From Sclerotinia nivalis (Eukaryota; Ascomycota; Leotiomycetes; Helotiales; Sclerotiniaceae), in contig JAPEIS010000004.1 of assembly GCA_029531795.1 (NCBI GenBank), positions 1,426,001 through 1,490,000 of the forward strand: 64,000 bases of DNA, given 5' to 3'. The notes beneath the pieces were generated by a model. It worked only from the letters and a program-made list of their open reading frames with translations. It was not told the origin of the DNA and made no database searches. A program made the translations under genes and the position numbers. Positions 1 to 11,418 of the stretch are shown piece after piece (the stretch's first letter is position 1; each line of letters opens with the position of its first letter).

Positions 1-77
1 TCGTAGTTTTTGAGGAGGGTGTCCCGCGAGGCTTGGGTTGGGACTTTGAACATGGTTATGCGGATTATTCCTGCCAT
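1..77 (-). CDS. Dabb (stress-responsive A/B barrel) domain protein, N-terminus only
   Basis: Reading the minus strand from the ATG at 77 gives an open frame to the window edge (25 codons plus two bases). The peptide begins MAGIIRITMFKVP, the usual first beta strand of small fungal Dabb proteins, followed by a helix-like stretch ending in LLKNY. Family knowledge: Dabb proteins are small dimeric alpha+beta barrels, roughly 100 residues, with mostly unknown substrates. Only about a quarter of the protein is inside the window, so the call rests on one motif. The gene continues to the left. It is divergent from the BTB gene at 1244. Confidence 0.5.
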   Translation of the reverse strand, partial: MAGIIRITMFKVPTQASRDTLLKNY

Positions 78-1243
78 TGTTGCTGTTCGAAAGAAATCTG
101 GAGGATTGGGGTGTAGGCTTTTTGATTTCAGCTGTGAAGGCCTCTCAAGTGATTGTTGATTGGATATTAGATTTCAGATATGACGTCAATTCGTGAAGAG
201 AAAGAGAAAGAGAAGAGATTCGAAGCAGAGCTTGGCTTGGGATACGTTTATATAACCACCTATCAAAATATATTATGTCCGGCTGGGACTAGCAAGCTGT
301 CCAAGCATGCATGCATGCCACCAATTGATAAAGTATTATGGATACCTCCCTGCTTCGGATGACGAGTACAAACTTATGATCGGAATTATCAGTCAAGTGA
401 TCAGATTGGCTAGAAATAAGATATCAATGCGAACAACTCGAGTATCAGGAGCGAGTTTGAGCGCTGGGTGGGGCAGTGATGGGGTTGTGTGTGGTGGGTC
501 GGAATAGATCGAGAGAGGGGTTTGTGGAGGCGGAAATGTTTCCGCTGAGATGGGGATGCGATGGAGAATTGAGAGTTGGAAAATATATTGAGTTAATCAT
601 GATGGATTTCTTGAAACCTGTGGTTAGGTTTTTTTTCACAGTGTAGTGATTTTATCAGTTCTATTGTCAAAGTTGAACAATGGCGGGGTAGGTAGGCATT
701 GGGAATTTGGAACACCATAAAATTGGGCGAGATTCACTCACCAACTCTGGTTGATTAAAGGCATTGATAAGACATATCGAATCAAATATCATCCTGCACG
801 AATAAACCATCTATTGGTGAGGGGGGTGGCTTCCAGGGGTGACAACTTATTGGATCCATCGTGTTTCGATGAGAGAGATCAATAAAACTCTGCAATGTCC
901 CTTCTTATCCATACAAAAGCGTGTAATCTCAAGGATTATTGGTGAGATGGATACATTGAACATGCATGTTGCCATGAAACAAGGCTGCCTGCAGGGCATT
1001 CAGAGTAGGATCGTTTGCCAACCAGTTAGGCTTTAGGGCTTTGCTGGAGGGTAAGGCGTGCAGCCCCAGCCTCACTGCAGCTATAATTGAAGGAATACCC
1101 CGCAATGAGGTATGAAACATTGCTGCATATACATTTGGTATCAATGGTGTCGGGCTTCTCATTTCATCAGCATCACTCCTGATTCACCGAAAGATATCAC
1201 CTTGATCCGAAAATTGTATCTCACAGGAGATTAACTTGCAATC
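78..1243. other. Intergenic region, no gene seen
   Basis: Short open frames occur on both strands but none has a recognisable domain, a consistent splice structure or a good start context. The region is probably the shared upstream region of the divergent Dabb and BTB genes. I see no repeat or structural RNA in it. Confidence 0.5.
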
Positions 1244-2174
1244 ATGTCGGACGCTCTCGACGCGATTCGAGCCCTGTACGACACGGGCAAATATTCAGAT
1301 ATGAAAATCCGTTGCGAGGATAAAGTGTTCGATGTTCATCGTGCAGTGATCTGTATGCGATCACCGGTGATCGCTGCAGCTATGGATGATGATCGCTGGG
1401 TACGTAACATCCAAAATCGAGGATAATGTGCACCTTCTGATGAAGCATTAGGAAGAAGCTGCGAAGGGCGAATATCATATGAGTGATGATGAGCTGCCAG
1501 TTGTGGAAGCCATGATTCATTATTTGTACCTTAGAACATATGATGATCAGGTAACCCTAGCGCCTAAAGCTTCGGGCAGTAATTCACAGCTTAGAGTTGG
1601 AAAAGCCAAGTTGCCGCCGAGTCCACCTACACCAGAATCTAAACCAAAACCCAAACCCGAACCCGAATTCGAATTAGATACATGGGGCGGACGAGGCAAC
1701 CTCACTTGGAACAACCGAGTACTCGCTCACACAGGAGGCAGGGTTCCTGAAGTGACACCAGTTTCGCTACCTTCATCACTGCTCTTCAACGCTAAGGTCT
1801 ACATCATCGCCGATAAATATATGATCCCAGCACTCAAGAGTCTAGCATGTGAGAAGTGTTCCAAAAGTTTAGAAGAACATTGGAACACGTCAGAGTTTTC
1901 TGCTGCTGCGGAATTACTCTGGGAAAACACCCCAAGCTCTGATATGCTGCTTAGGGACTCTGTGGTTACAGCTGCTGCGAGTCACATTAACGTGTTACTT
2001 AATAGGGGGGAGTTTGTGGAATTCATGTCCACGCATGGCGATTTTGCTGTAGAGGTTTTGAAGAGAATGAAGGGTAGAAATAATTTGGTTGTAACTGGAA
2101 ACTCCTACCCGGACACCACACCGTGGGATTCGAAATTTAAAAAGAAAGCACGACGTTCTGCATATGGATTATAA
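1244..2174 (+). CDS. BTB/POZ domain protein (two exons)
   Basis: Two exons, 1244-1399 and 1452-2174, with a 52-bp intron (GTACGT donor, TTAG acceptor, phase 0); the product is about 292 residues. Exon 1 carries the BTB core: a YSDMKIRC strand, then FDVHRAVICMRSPVIAAAM, equivalent to the 'F.vHk.vlc.rS..f..a' signature of fungal BTB proteins. Exon 2 continues with the 'DD.P.vveamihYLY' helix and a K/P-rich linker (near residues 95-115, with PKPKPEPE). The C-terminal half has VYIIADKYMIPALK, the typical BACK-like continuation after BTB. Family role: BTB domains mediate dimerisation and often act as CUL3 adaptors, but many fungal members are uncharacterised. No truncation is seen; the C-terminus is basic (KFKKKARR). 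Confidence 0.8.
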
Positions 2175-2462
2175 CTCTTGGTTTGTTATATGTAGTCATG
2201 GTCATGGTCATGTTTTGTTGGAGTTGGTGATAGGTATTTATGGGTCCGTTGGGAATATTCATATTATTCGTGGTTTTCGACAATCTTCATAAGACTTCTG
2301 CGAAACGGAAGTGGTCGAACTGAACGCCTTAGTGGAAACAGGTTAAGTTAAACAACCAGGATTCAAGATGTATAGAATCACTAGACAGCATTTCCTTAAG
2401 GAGATAAATTCTACGATCTGGAAGAAGCATGGTATTCTGCGGTCCCACATTTGAATCCTTAC

Positions 2463-5020
2463 TCAATTCACTTTGGAAATTAGTTCCCACCTTTGTAAAG
2501 TGTCGGCAGGCTCATTTTCTGAATCCCACCCAGTGATGAAATCTTCGTTTTCGGTGAACCACCAAATAATGCGCTGTTGATGTTAGTAAAACTTAGAAAA
2601 TCGACTTCGGGACCATGGGTTTCAAACCTCTTGACGAGTAAGATCAAATATCGATACCCGATCATCTGTATTAACCTCTAGTGGGAGGACTTCCTGCTTG
2701 AAACTGATATCTACCACAATACCTGTTTCGGAGACTTCGAATCCGGATGACCGGAAAATCATATTCGAAGGAGGAGGATGACTTTCATCATATATGGTCT
2801 GATGCTGAGATACTGAGGCTTTATACCATTGCCCGAGAACGACAGGTGGGGAATCTAGGTACTCTATCAATATTCCCATACAGCGCTTATCAATCCTACA
2901 TAGAGTCGCCATCTTCATTCCGACAAATTTTGCATCTGTAAAATAAACATCAAGATTGTAAAGACCGGATTCTCCAGGAATCCATGGAAAAGGTCGTTGG
3001 TTTGGTGTATCATAGTCAAGCAGCGGTTCCGTAGGCTCTACGTCCTCTCCGCCACTTGTAACATTGATGCTATTCAACGCCCAGACAAAATTCTGGAAAC
3101 ATAAACCTGTGATATGTCCATGGAAGTTCAAACGATGCCATCGGTAGAATCTGTAGTCAATGGGAGAAATATACGGCCCGAGGTAGCATGTCCTTCCATA
3201 AGTTGTTCGGAACTAAATTGATATAAGTTATCAAGCAACGATAGTGAAAGAATGTGTGCACAACTAACAATGATTGCGGGGTGTACATTGCGCTCATATC
3301 TATTATCCTCAAGCTTAATCCATACATAGGCTATACGCTCACCTGGCGCAAAAGGTAAGTGGAGAGCCACACTACTGTAGCATCCCACAACCTCAGTGCT
3401 CGTTTTGTAATGGACCTCCATACCAGTAATGTATTTCTGATGGAAATAAAAAGTTATACCCTGAGCAAATTCTTCTCCTTTGTAGAAAGGGAGACATCTA
3501 TATAGGTCCAAATCTGTTAGAGGATAATAGAAAACACTCCTCTCTTTTGGCCATTGTGGTGGATCAGCTCTATCCCAAATAGCTTTAATTGACGTAAACC
3601 TTTTACTTACGTCTATACTGAGACCCTGCTGAAGTTACTTTTGTTGACTCGCATTCAAGGGGCATAATGCTTACTTTGAAAGTATATTTGAGCTCACGAT
3701 CTAAAACTGGACCTTTACGGGCGTCGGCATACCAGACAAGGCCAGATGTCGGAACTTTGCCTATCCAAGCGGAAGATCGATACTGACTGATTACCTTGAT
3801 TGCGCATATACCATGAGTGCCGATTGCCAGTTTATATGTGCATGCGACTTCCTGGTCTGTGATTGGGATCGTGACTGAGTCTGCATGGATGCTCTGTATG
3901 TAATCTGTACCGAAGATCTTGATCATCTTCGGAATAAGATGCAGATTTGGGTACAGTGTCAAAGCACAATCCGTGGCACGATGAATGTGGTGGAATAAAC
4001 GCGATGTTTCGCCCGCCACAATCATGAAAGATGTATAAGCAGATGCGGCGCCCACATATTCCCAGATGCGTGCTCTCAATTCCGCAGGCAATTTCGACAA
4101 AAAGAATGGTTGATAGTTGGGACTAAGCTCTGTCGTATCTGATAAAAGGCTATTAATGATAGTCGTATTGTAAATGCAAGCTTCAGATTCAACGGTGTTC
4201 TCCCATGCCGGAGAAATTGATAAACTTTTGCAGACCTTATAGAAAGTCGCATTACTGAAGGCCCCCACTCTCCAACGAAAAATAGAATAGCACCAGTCAT
4301 GGAAACAAAATGCTTCGCTGTGCGGAGTGTTACCAAGGGATTGATTCGGTCTTATAGCGATCCTGTCCGATGGATCGAGACTAGGTACATATGCCACGAG
4401 GCGGCTCACGCCCGCAATGTCTGGGAATGTCATGGGCTCTGTGATATCGATGTCTTCTTCGTCCATACTGTCCATTCTTAGAACTAAAATTGGTATCAAC
4501 AATTACCCATAAAACCACTCACACATTTTCCTTAATTGGTCCACATACCGGCACGAAATTTGTATTCCCATGATTGCACTTGACGTCTCTCTCGCCACTG
4601 CCAATAAGCATTGATATTCCGACTTTCTGTGCGGAATGGAAGAAATTGGGCTTGGCATAATATACAATATCTGCATGCCATTTCAAGAGTCACATTTGGT
4701 GGCTTATGGTGAGTCCATGAGCCTGGAGAATCTGGCACGCTGCTACGTTCTTCGCTTTCTCCATTTTCCATACTCTCTTCCGAGAATAATTGCGTCTGGG
4801 ATTCGCTTTCGGTCATCTCCTGATTAAGCTCTTCTTCAGATCCAAGAGCTGTGCGCGAGCCTTCGCGAAATCTGGTATCATTCTCCGCGGTGAAAAGTTG
4901 TGCTTCTAAGCTGGCCAGGCGAGGGAATGTGTGACCTTCAGCGTCATCTAGCATCTCGTTTTCCTCACTCGAGTCTACATTAGACTCGAGTGTATCTATT
5001 AAATCACCTGTGCTTTCCAT
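2463..5020 (-). CDS. CxxC / FHxxC / F-box-like fungal protein, paralog A (five exons)
   Basis: Minus-strand exons 5020-4549, 4483-3675, 3625-3269, 3212-2628 and 2573-2463 join in frame to about 777 residues. Four introns of 49-65 bp have ends supported by alignment with the neighbouring paralog. An acidic, Ser/Glu-rich N-terminus precedes a CRYCILCQAQF CxxC motif; exon 2 carries CFHDWCYSIF and an F-box-like helix LPAELRARIWEYV; exons 3-4 carry ITGMEVHY, ITGLCF and VVLGQW blocks; exon 5 begins RIIWWF. This order (CxxC, FHxxC, F-box-like, beta-rich C-terminal part) is that of a large family of uncharacterised fungal F-box-like proteins; a substrate-receptor role in ubiquitin ligases is only inferred. 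The last intron uses a weak GTTTGA donor. The frame stays open upstream to an ATG at 5185, which would add 55 residues; I prefer 5020 because it matches the paralog's start. Confidence 0.8.
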
Positions 5021-5714
5021 GGTAGAACTTTGGATCGACACGCGTTCTTGGCTCCCTCTATTTGTCAACCTTCCCTGAGACCGTGAGGCTTCAAATTCCC
5101 TTCCGATCATCTCTATCTTTGACGCTCGAGAATTTGGTTGTGTTGTAGAAAGAAACTTATCGAAGCAGAAGTTCGCAAACAACAATTGGTCGCATTTGTC
5201 ACGTGCTTAATACTGCTTTTGATCGAAGTTGACTCAGTAGTTGATAAGTCTTTTTTTCAGCTGAGGAAGTTCAGGGTATATCAGTACTAATGGAAATTGA
5301 CTAGCAGCTAGCTGTATGTGAACTTTCCACATTGTTGTACAAATTGCTGTAGACTTCTGCAAGCCGAGTGGCACTAACATTCCCTCGGTGTTTGTTTAGT
5401 AACCAGAGTGAGATCTCACTTTGACCGTCAACCAATCCCCTTGAACGGCGGTTAAAATTATTTACCAACTTCACGGGAGGTTTTACTTCTTGGGGAAATC
5501 GTACGAAATTATTGGGGTCTGAGCCCTTCCTATCATCGAGGTATTTTGGTCATTTTAGAAAATATGTACATTTAGTGGTCTGCTACGAACGCTGGTTCCC
5601 CCAAATTGCGCCAGTGCAGGAGATGAAATAACCGCGCGCTATTATCCATCACCCTGCGACAGCAGATCAATTGCAACGGCATCGTCTTCAATAAATTCCA
5701 TCAAAGCATCAACA
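5021..5714. promoter_or_regulatory. Shared divergent promoter region between paralogs A and B
   Basis: About 0.7 kb separates the chosen start codons of two head-to-head paralogs, so both 5' regulatory regions must lie here. If the upstream ATG at 5185 of paralog A is used the interval shrinks to about 0.53 kb. I did not identify a specific TATA box or binding site that I would defend. No other gene is visible. Confidence 0.45.
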
Positions 5715-8192
5715 ATGAATCGTACCGATAATTTAATGGATAAACCCGATACAATGTCAAATGAGGAAACAGAAACTTCAGATATTGTCGAAAATCCTGC
5801 GCCTGGAAGTCCGATTCCGCAAGGTTCGGTGCGCGATGAAATCGCTATCGCTGCGGAAAATGGGGTAAATGAAAGAGAAGACGGATCTGGGAGCCTCGAA
5901 GCCGGACAGGGAGTAACGGACATTGAAAACAAAGATGGGGATGAAGAGGAAGCGGAGAATAAAGATTGTGTACCTCTTGCCTTTGTGAAAGCCAGCGAGT
6001 ACTGTTTATTGTGCCGAGCTCGATTTCCTGTCTTTGATTCCATAAATCAGCCAAATCGCGTCTTATATTACAAGTGGCGTTCCAAGAACCCTGATGAGCC
6101 ATGGCAATCACAAATTCGCGCAGGTATGTTCTCTACTCGATAATTGGTAAGATGCAAATACTTAATCTCATAGTTGTTCAACTCGACAAGGATGAGGGTG
6201 AGTCCATAGCTGTGACAGACGTAGTCGAGCTCAAACGGAATCCCACAAAAGCGACCTTAATCGGCTGGCCCTCATCCAGTCATATAAGTATCAAACCTGA
6301 TCCTATGCTGGATGACCCCATTGATCAATTAGCTTCTTGTTTCCACGATTGGTGTTATTCAATTTTTACTTGGGAATTTGGGCATGATAACTTGGAGCTT
6401 CTATATCAAATGGGCACAAGTCTCCAACCAGCATCCGCTTGGCAGATGCCTGCGGAGATGAAGGGTCCGCTCTATCCGCAAGTCAATTGCGACAATCTGC
6501 TGTCGGGTGTTGATAGTAAAACTGCGATGTTCCAGCCATTACAGATCGCAAAACTTCCTCCTGAAATACGATGTCGAATTTGGAATTTCGTAGGGCCTAC
6601 GTCGGCATATTCAGCTTTCATGATTTTGATTGGAGAGACATCAACCTTGGCTCGTCAAATGCGGGCTCCAGCCGTACGAGAACTTGCAATTAAACCAGGG
6701 TATTACCTCGAGCCAAGTATTATCAACATGTATGGCACGCAGTACATACAAGCTTTAGTCACGCAAAAAGACTCTAGTCTTGGAGTTAAGGTCGTTGGAA
6801 CAGTTACCAAAATTCAGGTTGTGTCAAGCGTTCATGGCGTTTGTTCCATCAGACTTTTGGGCCGAAACTGGGAGTCGAAATGGTTGGGAACTATCCCTCG
6901 AATGGGTCCGCGTTGGTATGGAGAAATTACTCTCGAAAATAATGTTTTAGTTTGCTTCTATAATGTAAGTTTGCCCAATTTAATACCTAGATTCAAATTT
7001 AATAGTTTCAGGGTCTCGCGATAGAAGAAGTGGCGGGTAATCATCAGCCTCACATGAGGCAGGTGATGTGGGATCGGCCAGATCACCCTGGGGCGGCGTT
7101 TGATGCCGATGGCGCATTATTTACCTTTTTTGCGCCGCAAGAATTATACCGAAGGATACAACCAGTATTGGGATTTTTCAGATTCATTCCTCTGACAGCC
7201 GGCGACGTATACGCATCAGGTATCACGGTACATTTCTTGTCAAGGTTTATGACTGGCATTGAAGCACATTTTTCAACGACGTCACATCTTGTTGGCAGTC
7301 GCAGCGAGATGGCCGTATACTTTCCGCTGGCCTCATCCGAGCGTATATCGAACGTCTGGTTACGATTTGATACATTCGCCGCTACTGCATCTGCGCCTTC
7401 TATGTTAGTGAGTATATATATTTCTTGGCTCCAAATGCAATGCTTAATGTATCTAGATCCGCACGACGCTGGGTCGGGACTATACCTTCGGCCCATACAT
7501 TAATCCAGAAAAGTATCCTAATTATCGTTGGGTAATGCTGAAGAAAACTGGCTGCATTACAGGATTTTACTTCGAAAACTCGCCTAAAATCAGAAGACTA
7601 GGTGTCATTGGTGATGGTAAACCATCCGAAGTCGATCAAGTTCCACTTCCTCGTTATGAGACTTGTGATCCAACACCACCTTATATCGGGTTTCTCGGTA
7701 GAAATATTTTCATGAATGATGCCAAAATCCAGGATCTAAAATCGGTAATGATTTGCAAAGTTGGTCGTCGTTGCATTGGTATGCTCATTCGATATATGGA
7801 CACAACTATACCCACAGTTGTATTGGGTCAGTGGTTAGATAGCGAACTCTCGAAACATGTATGCATATTTGACATACATGGCTGGGCTGGACTGCCTCCA
7901 TCCATGATTGCGTTTAAAATGTCCGAATCTGAGACTTTCGTGCAAGATATCGAGTTCTGCAGTACTGAATCCGAGTTGATGTATGAACAAAAGCTAGACC
8001 CAGACATTGTAGTGCAGATATATGAGGTTGGCACGGTAAGCTCTTTCATAAATTGAAACAATCATTTTGCTAACACAAATACAGCGTATTGCTTGGTGGT
8101 TCACAGGCGAATTGGATTCCATCAGGCTGTGGAAGCCTAGACCCGATCAGTCGTCAAGCATTCCAGTAGAGTACGAATTGATACAGGATTGA
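5715..8192 (+). CDS. CxxC / FHxxC / F-box-like fungal protein, paralog B (five exons)
   Basis: Exons 5715-6123, 6174-6964, 7012-7407, 7457-8035 and 8085-8192 join in frame to about 760 residues. Intron phases are 1,0,0,0, exactly as in the minus-strand paralog at 2463-5020, and every junction falls at the same residue. Domain order also matches: acidic N-terminus, EYCLLCRARF (CxxC), CFHDWCYSIF, LPPEIRCRIWNFVG (F-box-like), ITGFYFE, VVLGQW, RIAWWF near the end. The two proteins are clearly homologous but differ at many positions, so the duplication is not very recent. Function is unknown; F-box-like proteins usually recruit substrates to SCF ubiquitin ligases, but no substrate can be inferred. 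No disabling change was seen. Confidence 0.82.
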
Positions 8193-9349
8193 TTAACATA
8201 ATGGCCTGTTTGGGAGCAAAAAATATACTAGCATATATAATATTTGTAATAATCAACTTTTAGCATTCGCTTCCAATATTTAACTATTAATAATATATTC
8301 TTTATACCAGATTTAATTGGTCAAATATTTTGATCCGGTATAGCCAGGTTCTACTGTATGTTGAGAAGTCTGCCGCAATCACTAACCGAAAGATGCAATA
8401 GCAATTGGTAGGTTATATTCCATAACTAGTTCTTACAGTAGTACGTACATTGACTTTTAGTAAACCATCCAATGAGCAAAACTTCAAGGTGTGGAACCGC
8501 GCGGCAATTCAATCACCTGCTTCAGCGAATTTACCCTGTAGACTTAGCCCATGATCATCAGCGGTTTCATACTCGGCGGCTAAACATTGTTGGCTCTCGA
8601 AGAACCAAGCACTCCCCTAAAATTCTAGAAATCCGATTATGCATGCAGAATACCAGATAAGGTTGTGGGTCATGCATTTGGTGCTGATTTCCGCGTTAAG
8701 TGCCCATTCCACACCGTTTACCTAGTATTTTCGCGTTACACCGCGTAATCTACGCGATTCCCACCAATCCGCACCTGGATCCAAGGTACAACAACATGTA
8801 TCTGAAGCTTCCGAAGCCTAGCGAAACAACTTGACAGATTCACCAGACTCACAAGCTTCCCTCTCAATCCAGGAGGAAGGAGACACAAGCGAGACACATT
8901 ACGAAGATGTGCGGATGGCCGCATGAAAGGTCGTGTTTGGAATTACGGATTTGCAGCCAAAGATTTAACCCAGACTTTCATTAAGTGCTGTGGTAACGGC
9001 ACCTGTAAAATATCTCTGGACGGGAGACCGTCCAAAGGAGACGCCATGTGCGGGATGGAGAGTGAAATGATGCCAGAGATCTGTAGCGCTCGGTTCCTTG
9101 AGGACCACTCGGAACCACTCAAGTCTGGATATACGAGAAGTTACCTTACAGCGAAGCTATTTCAGTAGAGCTTTTTGTACCGAGAGTCTGGTTCAGGAGA
9201 AGAGGAGGAGGCGAAGGGGATAGACTGCATACGGATAAAGGAATGAAGGTTTGTTGAGGTTGTCATTAGCAATTTCTATCCTCAATATCATTATTATTCA
9301 TCGCCCTCCTAGCAGTCATTTTCTTTAGCACATTTTAAACTTCTATATC
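8193..9349. other. Intergenic region, no gene seen
   Basis: Only short open frames on both strands (for example around 8472-8660 and 8923-9168) without recognisable domains or coherent splice sites. The first 200 bases are AT-rich and are probably the 3' end of the gene ending at 8192; the rest is of ordinary composition. Confidence 0.4.
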
Positions 9350-10530
9350 ATGTCGGGCTCCATCGGATTCCGTCCTCATGGCCTCATCACAAACCCAACT
9401 GCCGAAGACCTTTATAGACGCGCACATATCGACACCCAGAGAGCATTGGAGAATAATCCGAAAGAACATGAGACATGTGCCTTGATGACACATATCCTGA
9501 ATAGGAACTATACCTTGTTAGATGACAGATACTCGGTCGCTGCTGAGTTTTATCCAAACCCGATACACGGAGAGAAGCCGATATTGTTGTGAGATATACC
9601 CAATCGGGCAACCAAACGCAACAAATCCTCATGGTTGGAGAGTGCAGGAAGACAACCAGAAATACACCCTATTCGCTAAAAGGATTAGAATGGCAAGCTT
9701 ACAGATATTGTCAAATGTATTTTCAATCTGATGAAGGCCGAGGCAAAAGGGAGATATTTGCCGCCACAATGGCAGGAGCTCACATAAGGTTCTAGACATG
9801 CACAAAAGACCTAAGATTCCACTAGGAACAGAAGGTACCCAGGGCCTATCGCGGAAATTGGAGCGATCTCATGACAGAGGAATCCTATGAGGAACCAGAC
9901 GCAAACTAGATGAAATATTGAGATGTTGGAAGGAATTCCAATATCAACTATTTTGAGTTTTGTTTCAAAACAATCAAGGACAATGCTCCAACCGCAATGG
10001 CCAAAGATGAAGAGTTTGGATTGAATTTGGGAAAGTTGATCGTCGGAACTGTTCTCGGAGATCCTGCTGTTATTACATCCCGGTCACGACTACCTGTAGG
10101 ATTCGAAGAGAAAATGGCTCTTTTGAAAGTGAATCGTGAACTGTTTGCAGGAGGAAACACTTCCGCTGGACCAGCTTCATCTACTACTTCAGCATATCCT
10201 TCCGAGTATCGCAACACATCAAATAGATATGAGCAAGTCTATTCTAGCACCCCAAGGGCAACGACCACGCCAGGTGCACCAGGTTCAAGTCATTCATATC
10301 AAAGAACGACGCATATAAATGACTCCCATCCATCATTCACATCTCCCGCACTCAGATCAGACGCTACCACAGCTCTCAATCGGAATAGAGCCATGGCTTC
10401 AAGTCGTGTAGCAGCAGTAGCTCCCAGCCGCAGTGAGCACCGCGCTCTCGAGAAAGACATCCGTAGCGAGCGCTCGACTCGCGAAACGGACGGTCCACAC
10501 AATAACTGGGGCGTGACGCCTATAGACCAT

Positions 10531-10543
10531 TTTCCAAAAGAGA
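10531..10543 (+). repeat. Target-site duplication, left copy (13 bp)
   Basis: TTTCCAAAAGAGA, repeated exactly at 11406-11418. It encodes the junction FPKE(R) in the interrupted gene and restores the reading frame when one copy and the element are ignored. Confidence 0.9.
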
Positions 10544-11405
10544 TTGATTGATTGATTTAATTAACGTCCACACTGAGTCAAAGATTATCTAGGACGGTTA
10601 AGAGCTCAATCGAGCTCTTAACAGATGGTTATGGGTAATACTATCTAAATAATATATAGGTTTGTATATATTTTTGATGGGGGAAGTGAAAACTAATACT
10701 GGGGAGCAAAGCCCGATCTCTATATGGCATCGTATATAAAGATAAAAATACTAATCAAAGTATTACATTTATGATTTTCCAAATCCGATCTCTTTATCAA
10801 TTAAATCCAAACAATCTTCTTTTATATCAATTCTTTGTTCTGTTCGTAATTTCCTAGCGGTTATGTCTTGTCTAATATCGACTTTATAGAACCCTTCAAA
10901 TCATAGGGATATTGATTCTACAAAATGCCCCAATCCTATATGTAGTATATCCTCCATCGAATTCTATGGTAGATATGTTATTAGCTCGGATCGTTCCATG
11001 CAGCTCCTCCAAGTATATGAATTATTGTTGTTTCGATTCGAATCGAAGGAGGTAAGGCCTGAACCTTAAAACCGAATTTGATAAATCGCGTTCGATGCCC
11101 CAAAGGGATCTTGGAGATGATTTTGTAATATATTATCGTAGATGATAATGTTGTCCTTTGTTTCGTAATAAAAGTAGTATTGTAGAAAGCACAATCCGAT
11201 AATACAACTATCAAAAAACCGAAATCTGGCCTTTACCATCAACCAACTCGAAGGCAAAAAACGTCGCGATCGGGTGCCTCTTTTTCTTTCAATTACTACG
11301 ACTCCATCAAATAACTCAAACTTAGCTCTGCAGATTCTAATAATTAAATAAAAAAGCTGGAGGTTCGTAGAGGACACCGCGTACAGGTGTTGAGTCTTAT
11401 CCTCC
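10544..11405 (-). mobile_element. 862-bp non-LTR-type retroposon, copy 1
   Basis: The element is bounded by a perfect 13-bp direct repeat TTTCCAAAAGAGA at 10531-10543 and 11406-11418, and a near-identical element lies at 45559-46421 with a different 11-bp repeat. The + strand left end is TTGATTGATTGATT, so in element orientation (minus) the 3' end is a short (AATC)n-type tail, and the 5' end starts GGAGGATAAG. No terminal inverted or long terminal repeats are present. Variable-length TSDs plus a simple-repeat tail point to target-primed reverse transcription, as for SINEs and truncated LINEs. Weakly coding-looking minus-strand stretches lie at 10981-11214 and 10790-10920. Against copy 2 most differences are C/T or G/A. 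No pol III box pair that I would defend was found. Confidence 0.75.
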
Positions 11406-11418
11406 TTTCCAAAAGAGA
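11406..11418 (+). repeat. Target-site duplication, right copy (13 bp)
   Basis: Exact repeat of 10531-10543. The downstream coding frame (RLRELEAK...) begins inside it and runs open to 11951. Confidence 0.9.

Noticed and set aside
8923..9168. 81-codon plus-strand open frame
   Set aside because: No domain, no splice partner, and an overlapping region without codon pattern; left as intergenic.
10544..11405. Interpretation of the 862-bp repeat as a solo LTR or MITE
   Set aside because: Ends are not TG...CA, there is no terminal inverted repeat, and the TSDs are 11 and 13 bp, which does not suit integrase or common DNA transposases.
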